Shown here in pieces: positions 52,042 through 62,018 of a stretch of DNA of 64,000 bases. The stretch's first letter is position 1, and each line of letters starts with the position of its first letter. This stretch comes from Tetrahymena thermophila SB210 (taxonomy: Eukaryota > Ciliophora > Oligohymenophorea > Hymenostomatida > Tetrahymenidae). The stretch is from positions 1,116,001-1,180,000 of the forward strand of contig NW_002476463.1 in the NCBI RefSeq assembly GCF_000189635.1, given 5' to 3'. The notes below the pieces were generated by a model. The model searched no databases, was not told the DNA's origin, and was given only the letters and a program-made list of their open reading frames with translations. Both the position numbers and the translations under genes were made by a program.

Positions 52042-52836
52042 TATTATAAGCCTGTGCTTTTTAGATAAATAAATAAATATCTTTTTATTTAATTGTAACC
52101 TTTTTAGTTTAGAAATCCCTTTAGAATACACTCAATTTAAATAAAATTAACAAATAATTATTTTTAATATTAATACTTAATACATTTTAAAAAATATGAA
52201 TCATCAATGCTCAATTAATACCTTCTAAAAACATATATCTGTTTTTATTTTTAATATTTTTTTAATCTATAACTACAATTTAAACTTTTTTATCTAAAAA
52301 AAATATAATAATATTTTAATTACTTTATCTTATATTAACTAAATATTGAAATTTCTACTTTGAAAAATATTTTAATATGTTTAAAAAATAAGGTTTGTGT
52401 TTATATTTATTTTCAAAAAAAAATCATTCCTTTCATAATAAAAGTTAAAGGTTTTCCAAAATTACATTATTTCAGATGAAAATATAAACCTTAAAATTTT
52501 AATGTTTAAGTATGATTTAGACTCTCACTTATATTTAATAAAGAAAAGAAAATGTTAAAAAATATAATTTTTTTAATATTTAATAATTGATGAGTTTGTA
52601 GGAAATACAATAAGCAATGATTATATAATATGTTAAATTTTATCTAATAAAAATCAAAATAACCACTAAAAAAACGATGAATTTATTGGTATATTTATTT
52701 CTCACAAAAAGTATCTCTATTTATATATTAAGACGAAATTGTGAAAAAAAAGACTTTAAATAAGAAGGAATTTTACTCTTTTTTGTAATTAAAATAATAA
52801 TTAAAATAATAAAAAACATCAGAAATATTAGAAAGT
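52042..52836. other. Spacer; leader conserved with group B copy 2
   Basis: No gene. About 52670-52836 matches the leader of the gene at 50032, including the TTTAAATAAGAAGG and ACTCTTTTTTGT blocks and the AGAAAG-TATG start context. Confidence 0.6.
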
Positions 52837-54858
52837 ATGTAAAAGTTATAAAAATTTGATTTCTTTTCATAGTAATTTGCTTTTCTCGTTGGACCGCAAA
52901 AGAAAAAGAAAACTACTGAGGGAGGCTTGTACACCATTATTGCATTTAGCTTGTCTCTAGGCTATCTCATTTATCTCATTGTTTTCTTTTTTGATAACAA
53001 ATTTCTGCCTAAAATTACATCCAAAATAAAAAATCAAACAAGTTATTAAGATATTTAGCTAAACAAAAGTCTTTTCGGATTTACTTATAGCAGTGATGGA
53101 AAAACTTTATAGTAATTATAACAATCAACAGGAAAGTAGTTTCTCATTTTTAAAGCTTAGTACTCCTCTTTAAGTTTGTAATCATAAAACACTTTTGATC
53201 TTCCTATCGCAGAATGTATTGATTAAAACTTCCAAGGTTACTTATGCCTTGACTATAGTAACATGCCTGATACCCAGAAAGCTTTATTTGTTGATCCGGC
53301 AACATAAGCAATATCACGATATTAGTTAACAGTTTAGCCTTGTACAGGATTACCTACATGTGCAAGCCCTGCTGATATCTAAAATTATATAATTGACAGT
53401 GGTTTCTAATTTTATTTGAAAGTAAGAATTGTTTAGTACAATGAGTAATCTTAATAATATGAAGAAGGATATATAATAGATTTAATTTAATTTGATGATA
53501 ACTTGGCTTTACAAAATTAATACTAACTAACCCAATCAATAACAACTCTAAATCAAGGTTTTCTTTTTTAAACTACATCTGTTTCTAAGTTTATCTCTGG
53601 TTATTAAAAATCTTCAGCATACTATTCTTCTGCTAATAATTTACTTCAAAAGGCAGGATTTACTGGGTATGCTTAATTTTAATTCTTTCTATAACAAAAC
53701 TAAGATATAGATTTCATATAATATCCTCTTATTACAGAAGTTTTAGCTCAATTCATGCCTGTAGTTAATATATTATTTACGATTGGTATTTGTACTAGAT
53801 TGTTTTCAGAATCAAAAATTGTCGAAAATTTAAATACGCTATATTTGAAAGAATATTACAGGAGTACTGCCCTTAAATTATTATCGTATGAAAAAAAAGA
53901 TGATGAGTTAAAAATTTATAATAACGAAAATCAAAATAAGATAAATGATCAAAATTAAATTAGCGAAAAGTGTGATTAAAACGCACTTTGTATTGTTAAT
54001 TAAAACATTGAAACAAAACAAGATACCAGAAATCAATTAACAGCTGAATAAATTATTGGTTTGTAAAAATAGATTGATGAAAACGAATTTCAAAATAAAG
54101 AAAAGTCTAAGTTTTAATCAAATTTTTTCCAATTCTATAAGTAATATTTCTTTGGAAATATAATAAAATAAACTTCTCAAAGCGATTAACTCTATCAAAA
54201 GATGTGTAACTTCACAAAAAAATCCATTGATATTTTCTCATTATATAAGAATATGATGAAGGTAAACATGGCAATTAAAATGCTTATGACTAAAGAATAG
54301 TATGCCGCTTTGTAATTCTGTGGATGTGAAATGAACTTAGACAAAATAAATTTTGAAAAAAGCTCTACTTCCACTATTAACAATAATTAAAATTTAAATA
54401 ATAAAAACTAAGAAATTTCAGATAAATAACACAACATAAAAAGTTAAAATGCTTAAGTAGCTGTATATCCTGTTTAAGTATAAGACATAGAGGAGGGTAT
54501 AAATAATAAAAAGGTAAATTAGAATTAAGAAGAGAGTTTAACCTAAATGGCTCTTTATGAAAAAGATTTACCTGAAATGAATAATAGATATGTTAAATAA
54601 AAATAAAAAAATAAAGAAAATTAGCAGTCTTTAAAAAATAATGATAATTAATAAATCAATAGTGAAATGCCAACATTAACAACTTTAAATCAAATGAATA
54701 ATCATCTCCAATAATAAGAAGAAATTCTTACTAATTAAAATATGCAGCATCTATATCTAAAGAAGTTTATCGATAAAATCAATAATAATTAAGAATTAAC
54801 TCAATTAGATTTAAATATCTATTCATCCCTAATAGGAATTGAGTCAAAAATAAGCTGA
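52837..54858 (+). CDS. Two-TM Cys-patterned membrane protein, group B copy 3
   Basis: Intronless, 673 aa, ATG-TAA start. Sister of the gene at 50032, with near-identical N-terminal half: Cys pairs 'ECIDQNFQGYLCLDY' and 'QPCTGLPTCASPADIQ', and TM2 'MPVVNILFTIGICTRLF' with an extra Cys. The superfamily block reads 'LMTKEQYAALQFCGCEMN'. The C-terminal end 'LTQLDLNIYSSLIG' is kept. The Asn/Gln-rich tail differs by small in-frame insertions and deletions. Topology suggests one outer Cys-stabilised domain between two membrane helices and a long inner tail. Confidence 0.82.
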
Positions 54859-55813
54859 TAATATTTACTTGTTTTTTTAAAATAAAATCAATTTATCTAA
54901 TTGTAAGTTTTTTAGTTTAGAAATCCCTTTTGAAAACTAAAAAATTAAATAAAATTAACGATTTATTATTTTTAATATTTTTCAGTCAATAATTCCATTA
55001 TAAAAACAAAAATATTAATCAATTTACTCAATTAATAATCTTTAAGTACTACTTTTAAATAAATTGTTTCTTTTAATTAATTATTTTTTAAAATTATTAT
55101 TTAAAGAAATTCAAATTTATTTGAAAAAGTAAATTTTGCAATATTCAAATTACTTTACTTTAATGGCTTCTTATTATCAACATATTAAAATCTGTGTTTA
55201 AATTTATTCACAGACAATAGTCATTCCCTTCTTGATAAAAGCTAAAATTTTTACAAATAATTAACAGTAAATCTCATAATAGCATCTTTTGTTTTTCCTC
55301 AAATTACTAGTAAAAAATTTATTTTACGACTGTAAAGAGAATTTAAGGAAATCTTCTTTTATGTTGATATAAAAAGCTTTAAAACTATAATGTTTTCCCC
55401 TCAATCTATTTAGTAATAATTTTATGGTGCTTCATATAAAAAGTAAACATGGAGTAAACTATACTTTATAAGTTATCAACTATAATTTTTTGAATATATT
55501 TTTTAAAACAAGGTTATTTCTTTAATTTAAAAATTAGATAAATTTTGTTAATATATTATAAGAATATTTAAAAAATGTCACTTTTATTTGCTAAATTGGG
55601 TTTAGTCTTTTTTTAAACTCGAAGAGAATTTTTAAAAAAATTCCCACTAGAAAAAAACGACGAATTTTTAGGGATCTTATGTTACATTTTAAAAAGTCTC
55701 TCAAATAATAATAAAATTAAAAAGAAAAAAATTAAGTTAAAGGCTTTTAATTATGGTTATTAGACTTTCTTGGTTTCAAAATAATTAAAAAAAATAATAA
55801 ATATTAGAAAGAT
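54859..55813. other. Spacer; leader shared with group B copy 5
   Basis: No gene. The last ~160 bp resemble the leader at 58850-59010 (ATTTTAAAAAGTCTC block, AATAATTAAAAAA, AGAAAGATATG). Confidence 0.55.
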
Positions 55814-57832
55814 ATGTAAAAACTATAAAAATTAGATATATTTTCTTAACAATTTTCTTTTTTTGTGGGATAAAAAAAGAAAAAGAAAACCTTAGAAGGA
55901 GGCTTGTACACAATTACAGCTTTTAGTTTATCTTTAGGTTATCTTATTTATCTTTTAGTTTTATTTTTTGATAACAAGTTTCTTCCAAAAATTACGAGCA
56001 AAATAAAAAATTAAACTACTTTATAAGATATTTAACTAAATTAGAATGTCTTTGGGTTTACCTTTAGTAGCTAAGGTTTGACTTTACAATAATTAGAATA
56101 ATCTACAGGTAAGCAATATTTAATATTTAAAGCATAGTTTGCTTATATATCTTTATAAAAATAAAATTATACTGATCTTCCTATTATTGATTGTCCAGAT
56201 TAAAGCTTCTCAGGTTATTTGTGCCTTGATTTTAATAACATGACTGATATCCAAAAAACTTTGTCAGTTGATCCAACTACATAAGCTATGTCATAATATA
56301 CATTAACGGTTTAGCCTTGTACAGGATTGCCAACGTGTGCTAGTCCTGCAGAAATATAAAATAAAATAATAGACAAAGATTTTTAGTTTTATGTAAAAGT
56401 TAGAATTGTACAGTTTAATGAGTAATCTCAAAAATATGAATAAGGGTACTAGATAGATTTAGTTTAATTTGATGATAACTTGGCTTTATAAAATTAGTAT
56501 TAGCTAACTTAGTCAATAACTACAGTTAATCAAGGTTTCCTTTTCTAAAATACATCAGTCTCAAAGTTTATATCTGGTTATTAGAAATCATCATTATACT
56601 ATTCCCCAAATAATTTACTTTAAAAGGCAGGATTCACAGGATACGCTTAATTTTTGTTTTTTTTACAACAGAACTAAGAGATAAATCATATTCAATATCC
56701 ACTTATTACAGAAGCTTTGGCTCAATTTATGCCTGTAGTAAAAATATTATTTATATTAGGTATTTTTACAAGATTATTTTCTGAATCAAAAATAGTAGAA
56801 AATTTAAATACATTATTTTTGAAAGAATATTACAGGGGAACTGCTCTTAAATTATTATCATCTGAATAAGAAGATGAATAATTAGAAAGTAATAAAAGCA
56901 ATAATCAAAATAAGATTAATTAGTTAAAGAAAATTAATTAAAATATTGATAAAAATGCAATTTATGGGATTAATTAAAACAGTGATACCAAATAAATTTA
57001 AAATACTTCTTTAACAGCAGATCAAATTATTGGTTTTTAAAAGTAGATCGATGAAAACGAATTTAAAAATGAAGAAAAATCAAAATTTTATGCTAATTTT
57101 TTTCAATTCTATAAACAATATTTCTTTGGTAAGATAATGAAATAAACTTCCCAAAGAGAAATAATCTATCAAAAGATGTGTAGCTTCACTAAAAAATCAA
57201 TAGATATTTTCTCGTTATATAAGAATATGATAAAGGTAAATATGGCCATTAAATTGCTTATGAGCAAAGAATAATATGCAGCTTTGTAATTTTGTGGATG
57301 TGAAATGGATTAAATAAATTTTGAAAAAAATTCTACTTAGTTTATCAATAATTAAGAAAATATAAGTAATAAAAATTAAGAAATTTTAGATAAATAATAA
57401 AGTAATTAAAACTAAATTTAGTAAACCACTATATGTAAAGCTTAAGATTTAGAAGAAGGTAAACATAAAAAAATAGTTCATAAAAGTGAAGAAGCATATA
57501 GCTTAAATTAGATTCCTGTGATTGACAGTAATTAAACTTCATAAAGATAGACAAACAATAGCTATATTAAATAAATGCCTAAAAATATAGAGTGTTAAAT
57601 ATCTTTAAAAAATAATGAAAACTATTCAACAAATTGCGAGATGCTATCTCCATCAAGTTCAAATTAAATAAATAATCATCTCCAGCAATAAGAAGAAATT
57701 CTTACTAATAAACATATGCTACACCTATATCTAAAGAAATTTATTGATAGAATAAATAGGAATTAAGAATTAACTCAAGTTGATTTAAACATTTACTCAT
57801 CCCTTATAGGATCGTAACCAAAAGTTGGCTGA
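55814..57832 (+). CDS. Two-TM Cys-patterned membrane protein, group B copy 4
   Basis: Intronless, 672 aa, ATG-TAA start. Same domain order as the other group-B copies, with Cys pairs 'DCPDQSFSGYLCLDF' and 'QPCTGLPTCASPAEIQ', TM2 'MPVVKILFILGIFTRLF', and block 'LMSKEQYAALQFCGCEMD'. The C terminus is 'LTQVDLNIYSSLIG'. It forms a pair with the gene at 59011. A stretch near 56513-56740 is almost identical to 59710-59940, more alike than the rest, suggesting recent gene conversion. Complete and unbroken, so it serves as the reference for the interrupted neighbour. Confidence 0.82.
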
Positions 57833-58346
57833 TAGTATTAATGTGTATTTTTTAAGTAAATAAACAAAATATCAATTTATTTCAAAGTTATTTTTTGATT
57901 AAGATATTCCTCGAAAATTAAAAAAATTTAATTAATTTAAACCATTTGTTTTTTTAACTATTATCAATTCATATAAATTTCTTTTTTAATAAAAAAACTT
58001 TTGATGGTAAATTAGCACACAATTAATACTTTTTATTTTGGTTAAGTATTTATATTTATATTTGTTAAAATTTATATATATATTAAAGTAAATCAAATAA
58101 AAAAATAGCTAATTTCTTATATCTCAATTACTGGAAAAACATGCTTTTTATTTTAATTAAAATTTTTATACAATTAAGAATTTGAGAATGATAAATTATA
58201 AAATTAATTTTTTTTCTGATTTTTAGATTTTTTAGTTTTTGTATTATCAATTGCAAATATTGTAATTAAATATAGAATATTAAATCATTTTAATTTACTA
58301 TTTGATTGATTTTTTTTAGTGTCAAGTAGTTTTTATATTCCATTTA

Positions 58347-58377
<31 letters not shown>

Positions 58378-59010
58378 CGAAGTTGAAGTCAAATAAAGTT
58401 AAATTAATTACTGTATTTTCTTAATTATCATTACTAATTTTTAATCATACTTTCTAAAAAATGAACTGCTTAAAAATTTTAATTTTTTTTTAACTTAAAA
58501 ACTATTTTAGAGTTGTAAAAAATACAAATTACGGAAAATAAAAATAAATGAGAGAAAAAATTTATTAATAATATGCTATTATTAGCTATGCAGATATTTT
58601 ATTGGTTCAGATTAAAATTAAAAATGAAATAAATCATACTTATTTTTTTTTATCAATTATAATTTTTCAAATATATTATTTGAGACTAAGCTGTTTGTAA
58701 TCAATTTATTTTACTTAAAAATCAAATTCAATTTTGATTTTATGCAGAACGAATTTTTAAAAAATTATACTTTTATTTGCTCAATTGAACTTTATCTTTA
58801 AATGAACTTGAAAGTCATTCTGATGAAATTTAAAAAAATTCCTATTCGAAAATAATAAACAATGAATTTATTGGTATCTTTTGTTATATTTTAAAAAGTC
58901 TCCCGATTTATAATAAGAAAAATTAAGAAAAAAAGTTTTTAAATAATGAGTCATCTTTGAACTTTTTGCAATTAAAATAATTAAAAAATAATAAAAAATA
59001 CTAGAAAGAT
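57833..59010. other. 1.2-kb spacer with (TA)n tract
   Basis: No gene. A pure TA dinucleotide tract runs at about 58345-58369. The last ~160 bp are the leader shared with the gene at 55814. Confidence 0.6.
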
Positions 59011-61171
59011 ATGCAAAAATTATAAAAATTAGATTTCTTTTCATAGCAATTTTCATTTTTTGTGGGGCTATAAAAGAAAAAGAAAACAATAGAAGGAGGC
59101 TTGTATACTATTGCGGCTTTTGGTTTATCTTTAGGTTATCTCATTTATCTTCTTGTTTTATTTTATGATAACAAGTTTCTTCCCAAAATTACTACTAAAA
59201 TAAAAAATTAAACAACTTTATAGGATATTTAGCTAAGTTAGAGTGTCTTTGGATTTACCTTTAGCAGCTAAGGATTGACTTTGTAATAATTAGAATAATC
59301 TACAGGCAAGCAATATCTCACTTTTAAAGCTTAATACTCTTATATTTCTTTATAAAATTAAAATTATATTGATCTTCCTATTACTAATTGTCCTGATTAA
59401 AATTTCTCAGGTTACTTGTGCCTTGATATTAATAATATGACTGATACCCAAAAAACTCTGACTATTGATCCTACTACATAAGCTATGTCATAATATACAT
59501 TAACAGTTTAGCCTTGTACAGGATTACCAACATGTGCTAGTCCTGATGAAATAAAAAAGTATATAATAGACAACAATTTCTAGTTTTATATGAAAATTAG
59601 AATTGTTCAGTATAATGAGTAATCTTAAAAATATGAATAAGGATACTAAATAGAATTAGTTTAATTTGATGATAGTTTACCATTTTAGAATTAATACTAG
59701 TTAACTTAGTCAGTAACTACAGTTAATCAAGGTTTCCTTTTCTAAAATACATCAGTCTCAAAGTTTATATCTGGTTATTAGAAATCCTCATTATACTATT
59801 CCCCAAATAATTTACTTTAAAAGGCAGGATTCACAGGATACGCTTAATTTTTGTTCTTCTTACAACAAAACTAAGAGATAAATCATATTCAATACCCACT
59901 TATTACAGAAGCTTTGGCTCAATTTATGCCTGTAGTAAATATATTATTTACATTAGGTATTTTTACAAGATTATTTTCAGAATCAAAAATAGTGGAACAT
60001 TTAAATACATTATTTTTGAAAGAATACTATAGGAGCACTGCTCTTAAATTACTATCATCTGAATAAAAAGATGATTAATTAAAAAAAGTGAACCCGAGCT
60101 CAGTAAAAAAAAAAAATATATTTCATCTCTCGGTCCCAGTTGTTGGGACCGAGAGATGAAATATATTTTTTTTTTTTACTGAGCTCGGGTTCACTTTTTT
60201 TTATATATTAATTAAAAGTTAATAAAAGTGATAATAAAAATCAGATTAACCAGCTAAATGAAATAAATAAAAAGATTGATAAAAATGTACTTTATGGTAA
60301 TAATTAAAATATCTAAACAAAATAAAATTCAAATAATCCTTTAACAGCGGAATAAATTATTGGTTTTTAAAAGTAGATCGATGAAAATGAATTTAAAAAT
60401 GAAGGAAAGTCAAAGTTTTAATCAAATTTTTTTCAATTCTACAAGCAATACTTCTTTGGTAAAATAATAAAATAAACTTCTCAAAGGGATAAACTCTATC
60501 AAAAGATGTGCGAATTTACTAAAAAATCAATCGATATTTACTAATTATACAGAAATATGATGAAGGTTAATATGGCAATAAAATTGCTTATGAGCAAAGA
60601 ATAATACGCAGCTTTGTAATATTGTGGATGCGAAATGGATTTAGATTAATTAAATTTTGAGAAAAACTCTCCTTTGTGTCTTAACAATAATTAAAATCTA
60701 ATTTATAAAAATTAAGAAATCTTAGATAAATAACAAAGTAATAACAACTAAATTACTTAACCTATTATATATAATGCTTAACTTTAAGACTTAGAAGAAG
60801 GTAAAAATAAAAAAATAGTTCATAAAAACGATGAAGCATATTTAAATTAGATTGCTGCTATTGACAGTGATTTACCTTTATAAAGGTAGGTAAACAATAG
60901 CTATATATAACAAATGTCAAAAAACAAAGAGTATTAGCTATCCTTAAGAAAGAATGATAACCACTCAACCAATTGCGAGATGCCATCTTTATCAAATTCA
61001 AATTAAACAAGCAATCATCTTCAATAATAGGAAGAAATTCTTACTAATAAACACATACAGCAGTTATATTTAAAGAAATTTATTGACAAGATTAATAGGA
61101 ATTAAGAAATAACGCAAGTTGATTTAAACATCTATTCATCCCTTTTAGGATCAGAATCAAGGTTTAGCTGA
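59011..61171 (+). CDS. Two-TM Cys-patterned membrane protein, group B copy 5 (interrupted)
   Basis: Fifth tandem group-B gene. From ATG 59011 the frame runs through TM1, the Cys pairs ('NCPDQNFSGYLCLDI', 'QPCTGLPTCASPDEI'), TM2 'MPVVNILFTLGIFTRLF' and 'LFLKEYYRSTALKLL', then enters a 133-bp foldback insertion (60074-60206) that brings an in-frame TGA. Beyond it the homologous frame resumes one base out of step ('NPLTAEQIIGFQKQID', 'LMSKEQYAALQYCGCEMD', 'ITQVDLNIYSSLLG') and ends at TGA 61169-61171. Removing exactly 133 bp (one 11-bp direct repeat plus the palindrome) restores a single frame of 676 codons. It is either a gene broken by a recent insertion or one carrying an unremoved eliminated sequence. 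Domain order as in the sister at 55814. Confidence 0.78.
60074..60217. mobile_element. Foldback/MITE-like insertion with 11-bp direct repeats
   Basis: A perfect palindrome spans 60081-60201: two 58-bp arms (60081-60138 and 60144-60201) around a 5-nt loop. The arms include unusually GC-rich blocks (GTGAACCCGAGCTCAG and CTCTCGGTCCCA) joined by a 12-A/12-T tract. The palindrome is flanked by an 11-bp direct repeat, ATTAATTAAAA, at 60074-60084 and 60207-60217, which contains TTAA. The net insertion is 133 bp. It sits inside an Asn/Lys/Gln-rich coding segment that is uninterrupted in the sister gene at 55814. It encodes no protein. Shape and target duplication fit a non-autonomous DNA transposon or an unexcised internal eliminated sequence. 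Confidence 0.85.
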
Positions 61172-62018
61172 TAATATATACTTGTATTTTTTTAGTATAA
61201 TCAAATTGCAATTTGTTCTTTGTAAATTTTTTGATTAAATTCTTCCTAATTCTAAAAAATCTAATTAAAATATTAATTTTTTTGTTTTTAATTTTAATCA
61301 ATTAAAAAATAAATAAGTTCATTTTTTAATTAATAAATAAACTTTTGATTTGAAATCAATAAGAAAGTTTATTAATTAATTAAGTATATTACCAATAATG
61401 AATTAGTGTTCAATTATTACTCTTTGATTTTGTTTAATTATTTATATAAAAATTATTTAAAGCTTTTTTTTGCAAATTAAAGGTATTGAAATAAAATAAT
61501 CTCAAAAACTTAAATTTATCAAATACCAATTTCGAAAAAATTTTTTAAAATATTTATTGTATTTTTATAATATTTCTAAATTTTAAAATTAATTTATTAT
61601 TTTTGCCTGTTTTTAGTAAAAAAATCTTAATATACTATCCCTAATACACTAACTTGTACACTCATATTGAGGATTTATGGTAAGTATATATCGAAGGAAG
61701 TCTTTTGGTTAAATATAATGAAAAACTCAATAAAAATGTATTAAATTTTTTACTTTCATAAATATTATTTATTAAATTTATTTCTTAATTTTTAAAGATC
61801 ATTATCATTATATTATTATTTTATTTTTTGATTTCGAAGTTAAAATTAAAATCAACTAACTAACTAGCCATCAGTTATTAAATGAAGAACTATTTGCTTC
61901 AGATATTTTGTAATTATAATAAATAAAAATAATTAGAATTTTAATAATTTATTATTTTGCAATTAAATATATAAAACTAATTAAATTTATTTTAAGCAAT
62001 AATCAATCATTCATTGAT
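61172..62018. other. AT-rich convergent intergenic region
   Basis: No gene seen between the two convergent coding regions. AATTAATT-type near-palindromes around 61315-61380 are probably compositional. Confidence 0.5.

Noticed and set aside
60088-60228. Reading the foldback insertion as a GT..AG intron
   Set aside because: The tested donor/acceptor pairs give lengths of 131, 116, 141 and 126 nt, none equal to 1 mod 3, so the downstream frame is not restored; sister genes have no intron there.
61315-61380. Near-palindrome of AATTAATT runs
   Set aside because: Almost pure A/T; such pairing is expected by chance at this composition.
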